Origin: Lentzea aerocolonigenes
GTDB taxonomy: Bacteria > Actinomycetota > Actinomycetes > Mycobacteriales > Pseudonocardiaceae
Reading direction: 5' to 3'
Length of the DNA stretch: 12,462 bases
Assembly: GCF_000955955.1 (NCBI RefSeq)
Contig: NZ_JYJG01000510.1
Location: forward strand, 1 to 12,462
Shown piece after piece: positions 5,538 to 12,400 of the stretch. The notes beneath the pieces are model-generated. The model was not told where the DNA came from. It searched no databases and was given only the letters and a program-made list of their open reading frames with translations. A program made the translations under genes and the position numbers. Positions within the stretch are counted from its first letter, which is position 1, and every line of letters begins with the position of its first letter.

Positions 5538-5916
5538 CCGTTGCTCCTGGAATACGTCCGATCACGTTGTCGCGCAGCCACAACTCCAAGGCGGGCGTGT
5601 CCAGCAGCTCGTGCCGGACGTCGAGCCTGATCGCGCTGCCGATCTCCGCGACCCGCTCGAACGGGATGCGCAGCGGCTGCGGATCGCCGGTGGTGTGCAG
5701 CCGTCGGGCCACGGCGGCCATCCACCTGCCGAGGACTCCGCCGATCCGGCGGCCCAGCGCGTGGTGGCCGACCAGGATCGCGGCCACGAACGGGCGGCCG
5801 TCCTCGGTGGTGCCGAACTCGACGTCGTCGGCCTTGCCCACGAGGTAGCCGTCCAGGTCCACGATCTGGCGGTCCAGCAGCTGGAAGTCGACCCGCAACG
5901 GATCCGGCACGCTCAT
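5524..5916 (-). CDS. PRC-barrel-like accessory protein, coupled to Nramp
   Basis: This 130-residue soluble protein also looks like a PRC-barrel. FQLLDRQIVDLDGYLVGKADDVEF (roughly residues 11-34) has the strand, turn, strand opening, and LRIPFERVAEIGSAIRL (about 82-98) is the closing part. The C-terminal tail from about 105 to 122 has a helix and the segment LRDNVIGRIPG. Its ATG (5914-5916) overlaps the Nramp stop as ATGA, the classical signature of translational coupling, and its own 3' end overlaps the next small gene by 14 bp. Some actinobacteria carry PRC-barrel domains, often fused to an MgtE-type intracellular domain, next to an Nramp gene; this pair may be a split version of such a partner. 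That comparison is from memory and should be checked. Confidence 0.7.
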   Translation of the reverse strand: MSVPDPLRVDFQLLDRQIVDLDGYLVGKADDVEFGTTEDGRPFVAAILVGHHALGRRIGGVLGRWMAAVARRLHTTGDPQPLRIPFERVAEIGSAIRLDVRHELLDTPALELWLRDNVIGRIPGATDAGE

Positions 5917-7142
5917 CCCCCCATCCCCGTCAGGATCATCAGCGGCACCGCGGCGATCGCCGCCACCAGGATGACCACCAGATACGACACGCCCAGCACG
6001 TTGGTGAGGCGGGTGTTGACCCGGTCGCCGAGGTAGTCGCGGTCGTTGGCGACGATCAGGATCGGCAGGTAGGTCAACGGCAGCGCGACCGCGCTGAACA
6101 CCAGCGAGTACTCCGTGATCGCGATCGGGTCGGCCGTGGTGAGCAGCATCGCGACGCCGAGCAGGATGCTGATCAGCACCACGGTGTGAAACCGGGCAGC
6201 CTCGCGCGGCCGCACCCGTTTGCCCCACTGCCAGCCGAAGTACTGCGCCACGGTGTAGCCGGCGGACAGTCCCGTCTCCAGCGCCGCGCCGAAGGTCGCC
6301 GCGAAGAAGCCGAGGATCACCACCGCGATCCCGAGCTTGCCGAGCGTCATGGCCACCGGCAGCGCGGTCTGGCCGAGGGTGTCCACCCGCGCCCCGAGCG
6401 GTTCGTAGACCACGGCCGCACAGCCCATGATCGCCAGCGACAGCAGTCCGCCGAGGGGGAAGCCGATGAAGACGTTCACCCGCTCGATCGCGAGGTCGCG
6501 CCGCGACCATCCCTCCTCGACGCCGCCGGACGAGAAGAAGAACACCTCGTACGGGGTCATGGCGGCGGCGAACAGCGCGACGGCGAAGAACCCGTAGGTG
6601 CCCCAGTCCTCCGCGGCCGGCGGCGAGAAGCTCGTGGCCTGGTCTCCCAGTTGGCCCCACGGCGGATCGAGGGCGATGAAGGCCACCACGAACACCACGA
6701 GTGCGAGCCCGGCCAGGCCGAACACCCGTTCCATGGGCTCGAACTTCACCTTCCACAGCACCACCCAGAGCACGAACGCCACGATCGGCACCCACAGCAG
6801 GTAGTGCACGCTCGTGGCCAGCTGGATCGCGAGCGCGACACCGCCGACCTCCGCGCCGAGCGTGAGCAGCGTGACGAGGTAGGACCCGGCCAGGTTGGCC
6901 AGCGCCACCCGCGGCCCGAGGCGCTCGCGGACCAGGTCGAACACCGGACGACCGCTGACCGCGGCGACCCGGCCGGCCATCTCGGCGTACACGCAGATGC
7001 CGACGACACCGACCAGCACCACCCACGCGAGCCGCATGCCGAACCGGGCACCCGTCTCGGAGTTCGCCACCAGGTCGCCGATGTCGACGAAGCCGCCGAT
7101 CGCGGTGAGGATGCCGAGCGTGACGGCCAGGAGTCGCTTCAC
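5913..7142 (-). CDS. Nramp-family transporter with altered metal site (Mg2+-type?)
   Basis: This 409-residue polytopic membrane protein has about 11 helices with the LeuT-fold order of Nramp proteins. The two motifs that hold the metal in Mn2+/Fe2+ Nramps are changed. The helix 1 DPGN is D20-I-G-D23 here, so Pro becomes Ile and Asn becomes Asp. The helix 6 MPHN is T196-P-Y-E199, so the Met ligand is lost and the His becomes Tyr. In studied Nramps the Met disfavours hard ions, and Nramp-related Mg2+ transporters (NRMT) lack it. Uptake of Mg2+ or another hard cation is therefore more likely than Mn2+ or Fe2+. The start is GTG at 7140-7142, with GGAGGG about 7 nt upstream, overlapping the previous stop as GTGA. 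The following gene starts in an ATGA overlap, so two PRC-barrel proteins are coupled to it. Confidence 0.85.
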   Translation of the reverse strand: MKRLLAVTLGILTAIGGFVDIGDLVANSETGARFGMRLAWVVLVGVVGICVYAEMAGRVAAVSGRPVFDLVRERLGPRVALANLAGSYLVTLLTLGAEVGGVALAIQLATSVHYLLWVPIVAFVLWVVLWKVKFEPMERVFGLAGLALVVFVVAFIALDPPWGQLGDQATSFSPPAAEDWGTYGFFAVALFAAAMTPYEVFFFSSGGVEEGWSRRDLAIERVNVFIGFPLGGLLSLAIMGCAAVVYEPLGARVDTLGQTALPVAMTLGKLGIAVVILGFFAATFGAALETGLSAGYTVAQYFGWQWGKRVRPREAARFHTVVLISILLGVAMLLTTADPIAITEYSLVFSAVALPLTYLPILIVANDRDYLGDRVNTRLTNVLGVSYLVVILVAAIAAVPLMILTGMGG

Positions 7143-7591
7143 CGCAGTCCCTCCAGCGCCGTCGTGAGCTTCTCCCCCACCGTGCCGAGCCCGTCCACCG
7201 CGGCCGACGCCCCGGCTCGGTCGTCCTCGTCCAGCCCGGTGCCGAGGTCTCCGATCAGGCGGGCGGAGTCCTGCAGCAGCGGCAGCACTTGGTCACGCGA
7301 CTGCCGTGAGGTCTCGTCAGGCACCTGCAAGTCCACGATGTCCGAAATGGCCGTTGCGACGCTCTTGCGGGCATCATCGAGCACAGTGGACTCGTAGGCG
7401 CCGAACGCCCTGCCCCGCAACGCCGTCTGCCCCGCCAGTCGAGCGGTGCCGACAGCGGACACCGCGTCCTGGACGCTCGTCTCCACAGTGGACCGGAATC
7501 CACCAGGGGTCTGCGGCCACACACCGGCCAGCACCACGGCGAGAAGCACCGCCCCCAAGCCGATCAACACCGCCCACCGACGCGTTCGCAC
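7139..7591 (-). CDS. Membrane-anchored helical protein, first gene of Nramp operon
   Basis: This 150-residue protein belongs to no family I recognise. A basic N-terminus (RTRR) precedes one hydrophobic helix at about 7-24. The rest is hydrophilic and largely helical, with Ala-rich amphipathic stretches and many acidic residues (DEDD at 121-124). It has no cysteine. The predicted form is a single-pass protein with a helical domain outside the membrane. The start is GTG at 7589-7591; upstream ribosome signals are weak (GGGG), and the ATG at 7600-7602 is out of frame. The stop overlaps the transporter start (GTGA), so it is the promoter-proximal member of the operon. It may be a transporter-associated subunit, but this rests on position alone. 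Confidence 0.7.
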   Translation of the reverse strand: MRTRRWAVLIGLGAVLLAVVLAGVWPQTPGGFRSTVETSVQDAVSAVGTARLAGQTALRGRAFGAYESTVLDDARKSVATAISDIVDLQVPDETSRQSRDQVLPLLQDSARLIGDLGTGLDEDDRAGASAAVDGLGTVGEKLTTALEGLR

Positions 7592-7658
7592 GACGAACGC
7601 ATACCCCGATCCAGCGGGTCCAAACCGGAAAGCGGTGGATCACGGGGCGGGCGCCGCT

Positions 7659-7664
7659 TACGGT
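7659..7664 (+). promoter_or_regulatory. Putative -10 hexamer of ABM gene (leaderless)
   Basis: TACGGT fits TANNNT and ends 6 nt before the ATG at 7671. TGGATC (7636-7641), 17 bp upstream, is a partial -35 match. The 79-bp gap to the divergent Nramp operon also holds GATCCA...TGGATC arms 22 bp apart, which may be chance. Confidence 0.4.
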
Positions 7665-7670
7665 GCCGCC

Positions 7671-8009
7671 ATGAGTGATCACCCCGTCGAGGCCTTCGAG
7701 CCCCCGTACTACGTGGCTGTCTTCACCACGATCCGCACCGGGGAACAGGACGGCTACCCCGAGACCAACGCGCGCATGGAAGAACTCGTGAACCAGATTC
7801 CCGGCTATCTCGGGATGGACCACGCACAGACCCCCGGCGGGCTCGGCATCACGGTCGGGTACTTCCGCGACGCCGAGGCGCTGACGCGGTGGCGGACCGA
7901 CGAGGAGCACCGCGCGGCGCAGCAACGCGGGCGGGCCGAGTGGTACCAGAGCTACACGCTGCACATCGCGAAGGTGGAACGCAGCCACGGGTTCACACGC
8001 GCGGACTAG
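7671..8009 (+). CDS. ABM (antibiotic biosynthesis monooxygenase) domain protein
   Basis: This 112-residue protein has the small ferredoxin-like ABM fold: strand YYVAVFTTIR (13-22), helix around MEELVNQIPGYLGMD (36-50), strand ITVGYF (60-65), then the conserved helix WRTDEEHRAAQQRGRAEWY (74-92) and a final strand. ABM proteins are cofactor-free oxygenases of polyketides, haem-degrading enzymes (IsdG type) or proteins of unknown role. This single-domain form with the W...EEH...WY pattern is widespread in bacteria and usually unassigned. I chose the ATG at 7671 because the longer frame upstream would run into the divergent Nramp operon. The ATG has no clear Shine-Dalgarno sequence but does have a TANNNT box 6 nt upstream. 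It lies 9 bp before the dehydratase gene and may be co-transcribed with it. Confidence 0.85.
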   Translation: MSDHPVEAFEPPYYVAVFTTIRTGEQDGYPETNARMEELVNQIPGYLGMDHAQTPGGLGITVGYFRDAEALTRWRTDEEHRAAQQRGRAEWYQSYTLHIAKVERSHGFTRAD

Positions 8010-8012
8010 GGT
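8007..8012 (+). promoter_or_regulatory. Possible internal -10 hexamer overlapping ABM stop codon
   Basis: TAGGGT fits TANNNT; its first three bases are the TAG stop of the ABM gene. It ends 6 nt before the ATG of the dehydratase, the same spacing as at the other putative leaderless starts in this window. It may allow separate expression of the second gene. Read-through from the ABM promoter is equally possible. Confidence 0.3.
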
Positions 8013-8018
8013 TCGGCC

Positions 8019-8975
8019 ATGGCGGAGCTGCTGACCATCGACGACGTCCGGGCCGCGGCCGAGGTGCTCGACGGGCGTGTGCTGCGCACGCCCACGCTGC
8101 CCTCGCCGGGGCTGTCCGCGCTGCTGGGCGTGCCCACGACGGTGAAGCTGGAGTTGCTGCAGCGCACCGGTTCGTTCAAGATCCGCGGCGCCACCGCGAA
8201 GATCCTCTCGCTGTCCGGCGAGGCACGGGCGGCCGGTGTGGTCGGGGTCAGCGGCGGCAACCACGGGATCTCGCTGGCCGACGCGGCCCGGACGCTGGCC
8301 GTCGCGGCCACCGTCGTGATGCCCGCCTCCGCACCCGCCCGGTCCGTCGAGCTCGCCCGCGATTCGGGCGCGGACGTGCGGCTCACCGACAGCTTGCCGG
8401 CGGCGTTCGCGCTGCTGAACGAGCTGGTGGAGGCGGGTGCGACGCTCGTGCACCCGTACGACGACCCGATTGTCGCGGCGGCTCAGGGAACCGCGGGGCT
8501 GGAGTTCGCGACCGACGCGCCGGATGTCACCGATGTGCTGGTCAGCGTGGGTGGCGGTGGGTTCGTCGCGGGTGTCGCGACGGCGTTCCACGCGCTGGTG
8601 CCCGGCGTGCGGGTCTGGGGCGTCGAGGTCGAGGGCGCCGAGACGATGACCAGTGCCCTGGCCGCGGGCGGACCGGTGGAGATCACGCCGACGTCGATCG
8701 TCTCGACGCTCTCGGCGCCGCACGTCTCGCAGCTGACCTACGACCACGCCGTCACACTGCTCGAGGAGGTGCTGGTGGTGTCCGACGCCGAGGCCGTGCA
8801 AGGCTCCCTCACACTCGCCGAGCGGCAGAAGGTGTGGGCAGAGCCCGCCGCCGGATGTCTCGTTCCGGCGGCACGGACGGTGCTGGACCGGGTCGGACCC
8901 GGCGCGCGCCTCGGGATCGTGGTGTGCGGCGGGAACGCGACAGTCGCGGATCTCCTCCGCTGGGCCGGCGCCTGA
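8019..8975 (+). CDS. Threonine/serine dehydratase-like PLP enzyme
   Basis: This 318-residue fold-type II PLP enzyme has every cofactor motif in order. K54 in TGSFKIRGA forms the Schiff base. SGGNHG (78-83) holds the substrate carboxylate, GGGGF (178-182) holds the PLP phosphate, and CGGN (303-306) faces the pyridine nitrogen with Cys303. Length and motifs match catabolic threonine dehydratases and serine racemase/dehydratases, without the C-terminal ACT-like regulatory domain of biosynthetic IlvA. The likely reaction is deamination of L-threonine or L-serine to 2-oxobutyrate or pyruvate; hydroxyaspartate dehydratase or racemase activity is an alternative. It starts 9 bp after the ABM gene and no good ribosome site is visible. 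Confidence 0.88.
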   Translation: MAELLTIDDVRAAAEVLDGRVLRTPTLPSPGLSALLGVPTTVKLELLQRTGSFKIRGATAKILSLSGEARAAGVVGVSGGNHGISLADAARTLAVAATVVMPASAPARSVELARDSGADVRLTDSLPAAFALLNELVEAGATLVHPYDDPIVAAAQGTAGLEFATDAPDVTDVLVSVGGGGFVAGVATAFHALVPGVRVWGVEVEGAETMTSALAAGGPVEITPTSIVSTLSAPHVSQLTYDHAVTLLEEVLVVSDAEAVQGSLTLAERQKVWAEPAAGCLVPAARTVLDRVGPGARLGIVVCGGNATVADLLRWAGA

Positions 8976-9126
8976 GCGCGACCGGAACCCAACCGCCACC
9001 GGCACCGTCCGATAGCCCATCGCCTGAGCACATCGGCCATGAAGTTGCGGGAATCGCCACGACCGGGGCGGCCCGCCGCTATCGTGCCGCGCGAAGGCCC
9101 CGGGGAGCGGAGGAGCCATCAGCGGG
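8976..9126 (+). promoter_or_regulatory. Upstream region of the AfsR-type gene
   Basis: This 151-bp gap has no gene. It holds three tandem hexamers of the form ACCGNC (8992-9009), a possible -10 hexamer TATCGT (9080-9085) without a convincing -35, and a strong GGAGGAG ribosome site (9109-9115). A start of transcription near 9092 would leave a leader of about 35 nt. No terminator hairpin for the dehydratase gene is evident. Confidence 0.35.
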
Positions 9127-11856
9127 TTGAGCGTGCGGTTGCTGGGCCCGCTCGAGGTCTGGCGGGACGGCCGCAGGGAGAACCTCGGCGGCGTCAAGCA
9201 GCGGGCCCTGCTCGCGCACCTCGCGCTGCACGTGAACGCCGGCGTCTCGCTCGACCAGCTCGTCGAGGCGCTGTGGCCGGTGTCCCGGCCGCGGTCGGTG
9301 GTCCAGAACGTCCGCACCTACGTCTGGCAGCTGCGGCAGTTGCTCGACGAACAGCTGCGCACGCACGGCACCGGCTACGTGCTCGAACTGTCGGCCTTGG
9401 AGCTCGACACGCTGAAGTTCGACGAGCTGGTCGCGGAGGCGCGCCGACGGCCGGACGCGGCGCTGGAGTTGTTGCGGCAGGCGGAATCCCTCTGGCGTGG
9501 CCGGCCTCTCGAAGATCTACCGGACCACGACGCGTGGACGCCCGCCATCGCCCGCCTCGACGAAGCCCGGCTCTCGGCGACCGAGCAACGACTCGCGTTG
9601 CAGGTGACGCTGGGCGAGAGCGCCGAAGCGATTCCGGAGCTGCGGGCGTTGCTGACCGAGCACCCGTACCGCGAGAGCGTCTGCGGTCAGCTGGTGATCG
9701 CGTTGCACCAGGACAACCGGCGTGCCGAGGCGTTGCAGGTCTACGCGGACATGCGTACGAGACTCGCCGACGAGCTCGGTCTGGAGCCAGGACCGGCGTT
9801 GCGCGCGGCCCAGCTCGCGGTCCTGCGGGACGAGCCCGCGAGTGCTCCCATTCGTCAGTTACCGCCCTCGGTGTCCGATTTCTGCGGCCGGGCAACGGAA
9901 ACCGGGGCTCTGGTCGCGGCGTTGCGGCGTGGTTCGGTGTCCGCGCCGGTCGCGGGCGTGACCGGGCCGCCCGGTGTCGGCAAGTCGACGCTCGCGATCC
10001 GGGTGGCGCACCAGATCGGCGACCACTTCCCGGACGGCCAGCTCTACGTCGAGCTCGGCGGCACCTCGGACCACCCGCGCGAGGCGAGCGAGGTGCTCAC
10101 GGAACTGTTGCACGCCTTGGGAGTCACCGGCGCCGGGTTGCCCGCGCAGGTCACCGCCCGTGCCGCGCTCTACCGCTCGAAACTCGCCGGGCGACGGTTC
10201 CTGGTGGTGCTCGACGACGCCGCCTCGGTGAGCCAGGTCGTGCCGCTGCTGCCCGCCGACGCCGGGTGCGCGGTCCTGGTGACCAGCAGGCGCAGGCTGG
10301 CGGAGCTGCCCGGCGCGCTGCAGGTGGAGCTGCCGCCGTTCGCCCCGGCAGAAGCGGCGGAACTGCTCGCGGGCATCGCGGGCGAGGACCGGGTCAGCGC
10401 TCAGCCCGACGAGGCCGCGGCGATCGCCTCCGCGTGCGGGCATCTGCCGCTGGCGATCCGGGTCGCGGGTGCCCGGCTGGCCGGGCGTGGCGGGTGGTCG
10501 ATGCAGGTTCTGCGCGAGCGGCTGGTCGACGAGTCGACCCGGTTGCGCGAGCTGAGCTCCGGTGAGCTGGCCGTGCGGGCGAGCTTCGACCTGAGCGTCC
10601 GGCAGCTGCCGGAGCGCGAGTTCCAGGCGTTCGTGCGGCTGGCGTCGCTCGGGCCGCACGACTTCCCGGGCTGGGTGGTCGAATCGCTGCTCGACGAGCC
10701 GGGCACCGAACATGTCGTCGACGGGCTGGTCGACGCTCACCTGCTCGAGTCCTGCGGCGCCGACGGCATCGGCCAGCCGCGTTACCGGCTGCACGACCTG
10801 TTGCGGTGCCACGCGTTGGAGCATTCGCTGCCGGACGGGCGGGCCGCATTGGAACGAACATTGCGAGCCTGGTTGTGGCTCGCAGTCACGGCAGCACGCC
10901 GGTTACCGGTCACGTTCGGCACCACGATCTGCTCGGCCGACCCGGTACGGGCACCGGAACATCTGCTCGCCGAGCCGGTCGCGTGGTTCGAGGCGGAACG
11001 GCGGACGTTGTGCGGCGCGGTCGACATCGCGGCGGCCGCTGGGCTCGACGACGTGGCGTGGCAGCTCGCGGCGGCTTGTGTGCCGTTCTTCGACCTGCAC
11101 AGCCACTACGAGGACTGGGCTCGCACCCACGCGCGGGCGTTGCAGAGTGTTCGCGCGGCCGGGAACATGGCGGGCGAGGCGGCGCTGGTTCGCGGCATCT
11201 CCCAGGTTCACATCTACCGCAACGAGTTCACGGACGCCGAACAGGGACTGCTTGCGGCACAAGAGCTTTATCGCTCGGTCGGCGACGAGCGCGGTCAGGG
11301 CATCGCGGTCGCGGGCATCGGTGTGGTGTACCGGCTGCGCGCCGAGTACGAGCGCTCGATGGAGTTCTACGTCGAAGCGTTGCGACTGCTGGAATCCGCG
11401 GGCGATCTGCATTCCGTGGCGCACGTGCGGGCCTCGATCGGCGGGGTGCACGGCTCGCTCGGCAGGCCTGACGAGGCACGGGAATGGCTCACCGGCGCCC
11501 GGCAGCTGGCCGCGGATCTCGGTGACGCACATCGGGAAGCTCTGGTGCTGGTCCGGCTCTCGGCGCTCTACCGCAGCACGGGCGAGCACGACGAGGAACT
11601 GCGCAGCGCACGCCGGGCCGTGACGATCCTGATGGACCTCACCGACGAGCGGTGCACGGCGTTCGCGCAGGTGGAGCTGGCCGAGGCGCTGATCTCGAAC
11701 GGCCACCCGCAGGAGGCGCACGACCTGGTGCAGCAGGCGCTGGAAACCTACCGCCGCACCGGGAACCGGGAAGGCGAACCCGCCGCGCTGCGAACACTCG
11801 CACGCGCGGCGGGGTCACTGGATCAGTTGCTGTTGCCGGGCTTCCAGCCGAGGTAG
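9127..11856 (+). CDS. AfsR/SARP-type regulator with NB-ARC and TPR domains
   Basis: This 909-residue protein has the full AfsR plan. An OmpR-like winged helix (about 5-88) is followed by a bacterial transcriptional activator domain (about 97-235, ending in YADMRTRLADELGLEPGPALR). The NB-ARC ATPase module has Walker A GPPGVGKST (280-288), Walker B FLVVLDD (358-364), VTSRRR (385-390) and the GLPL-like CGHLPLAIRVAGARL (437-451). The TPR-type helical repeats run from about 690 to the end. AfsR-like proteins activate secondary-metabolite or developmental genes, using ATP binding and TPR partner sensing. I took TTG at 9127 as the start, 11 nt after GGAGGAG; GTG at 9133 is the alternative. No biosynthetic cluster is visible beside it. 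Its 3' end overlaps the convergent NlpC/P60-like gene by 34 bp, and that gene carries SARP-like direct repeats, so it is a candidate target. Confidence 0.92.
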   Translation: MSVRLLGPLEVWRDGRRENLGGVKQRALLAHLALHVNAGVSLDQLVEALWPVSRPRSVVQNVRTYVWQLRQLLDEQLRTHGTGYVLELSALELDTLKFDELVAEARRRPDAALELLRQAESLWRGRPLEDLPDHDAWTPAIARLDEARLSATEQRLALQVTLGESAEAIPELRALLTEHPYRESVCGQLVIALHQDNRRAEALQVYADMRTRLADELGLEPGPALRAAQLAVLRDEPASAPIRQLPPSVSDFCGRATETGALVAALRRGSVSAPVAGVTGPPGVGKSTLAIRVAHQIGDHFPDGQLYVELGGTSDHPREASEVLTELLHALGVTGAGLPAQVTARAALYRSKLAGRRFLVVLDDAASVSQVVPLLPADAGCAVLVTSRRRLAELPGALQVELPPFAPAEAAELLAGIAGEDRVSAQPDEAAAIASACGHLPLAIRVAGARLAGRGGWSMQVLRERLVDESTRLRELSSGELAVRASFDLSVRQLPEREFQAFVRLASLGPHDFPGWVVESLLDEPGTEHVVDGLVDAHLLESCGADGIGQPRYRLHDLLRCHALEHSLPDGRAALERTLRAWLWLAVTAARRLPVTFGTTICSADPVRAPEHLLAEPVAWFEAERRTLCGAVDIAAAAGLDDVAWQLAAACVPFFDLHSHYEDWARTHARALQSVRAAGNMAGEAALVRGISQVHIYRNEFTDAEQGLLAAQELYRSVGDERGQGIAVAGIGVVYRLRAEYERSMEFYVEALRLLESAGDLHSVAHVRASIGGVHGSLGRPDEAREWLTGARQLAADLGDAHREALVLVRLSALYRSTGEHDEELRSARRAVTILMDLTDERCTAFAQVELAEALISNGHPQEAHDLVQQALETYRRTGNREGEPAALRTLARAAGSLDQLLLPGFQPR

Positions 11857-12287
11857 TGGCTGAAGTGCGACGTCGAGCCGGCGTGGCCGATCTTGTTGTT
11901 GACGTCGGTCGACCAGAAGCCGCCGTTGCCGTCCGCGATGCCCACGTGGCCGTACTGGCTGATGTCCCAGAAGACGAACGCGCCCTTGGGCGGCAGGCCG
12001 GTGGTGTGCCGGGCGCCGTCGGAGGACCGCCAGTGCTCGATCGCCGACGCGTGGTGGGTGGTGCGGTTCCACGCGAGGCGGACCGCGCGCTCGCAGTAGC
12101 CCTCGTACGCCGTGCTGCCGTTGCGGTCGGACATCCACTTGACCGCGCCGGCCGCCGTCTGCTGGATCGTGATGTCTGACGCGGTGGCGGTGAACGCTTC
12201 CCCGGTGGCCGCACCGGCCGGAGCGGCGGTGCCCATCAGAGCCCCCAGCAGGCCGATGGCCGCGAACGTGACTTTGCTGAACCGCAT
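11823..12287 (-). CDS. Secreted NlpC/P60- or CHAP-like cell-wall hydrolase
   Basis: This 154-residue protein begins with a Sec signal peptide: basic MRFSK, a hydrophobic core at about 6-20, and probable cleavage after APAGA near residue 26. The mature part looks like a small Cys/His papain-fold domain. C65 in EGYCERAVRLAW fits the helix-start nucleophile and H114 in QYGHVGIADGNGGFW fits the catalytic His. GAFVFWDIS between them is the usual strand before the His. Such domains cleave peptide bonds of peptidoglycan stems. The third catalytic residue is not certain. The ATG at 12285-12287 follows AAGGGGA at about 6 nt. It carries no wall-binding repeats and may be a single-domain hydrolase or a hydrolase-fold protein of other use. 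It is tail-to-tail with the AfsR-type gene, overlapping it by 34 bp. Confidence 0.75.
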   Translation of the reverse strand: MRFSKVTFAAIGLLGALMGTAAPAGAATGEAFTATASDITIQQTAAGAVKWMSDRNGSTAYEGYCERAVRLAWNRTTHHASAIEHWRSSDGARHTTGLPPKGAFVFWDISQYGHVGIADGNGGFWSTDVNNKIGHAGSTSHFSHYLGWKPGNSN

Positions 12288-12300
12288 GAGATCCCCTTTT

Positions 12301-12325
12301 CGCTGTCTGCACTGCTCCCACAGCG
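12301..12325 (-). repeat. Inverted repeat in leader of the NlpC/P60-like gene
   Basis: CGCTGT (12301-12306) and ACAGCG (12320-12325) are perfect 6-bp arms around a 13-nt loop, just upstream of the ribosome site. In the transcript this could form a small hairpin. It is too small to be a known riboswitch; function is unclear. Confidence 0.3.
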
Positions 12326-12334
12326 TCTGGGGGC

Positions 12335-12367
12335 CTCATCCACGGCCGATACACCGCTGATACACCG
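12335..12367 (-). promoter_or_regulatory. SARP-like direct repeats, 11-bp period
   Basis: On the minus strand two 11-bp units, CGGTGTATCAG (12367-12357) and CGGTGTATCGG (12356-12346), stand head to tail and match at 10 of 11 positions. A third, weaker unit, CCGTGGATGAG (12345-12335), follows in phase with 7 of 11 matches. SARP regulators bind short direct repeats with an 11-bp period upstream of the -10 box. The block lies about 50-80 bp upstream of the NlpC/P60-like start. Binding by the neighbouring AfsR-type protein is inference. Confidence 0.5.
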
Positions 12368-12383
12368 AGGTTGAGGTACGTCC

Positions 12384-12400
12384 GTTCGGCCCTATCGAAC
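12384..12400. repeat. Short inverted repeat near the right edge
   Basis: GTTCG (12384-12388) and CGAAC (12396-12400) are perfect arms around a 7-bp spacer. I see no gene between 12288 and the window end at 12462. The repeat may be an operator for the hydrolase gene or for a gene beyond the window, or may be chance. Confidence 0.25.

Noticed and set aside
6186..7397. Long plus-strand open frame of 403 codons opposite the Nramp gene
   Set aside because: The product is rich in His, Arg and Glu without any fold signature, while the minus strand gives a coherent membrane transporter.
9118..9120. ATC as start codon of the AfsR-type gene, in frame near the GGAGGAG
   Set aside because: ATC starts are very rare and the spacing of 2 nt is too short; TTG at 9127 is more plausible.
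7374..9317. Minus-strand open frame of 647 codons across the ABM and dehydratase genes
   Set aside because: It is composed of Arg/Gly/His-rich sequence without motifs, opposite two clear plus-strand enzymes.
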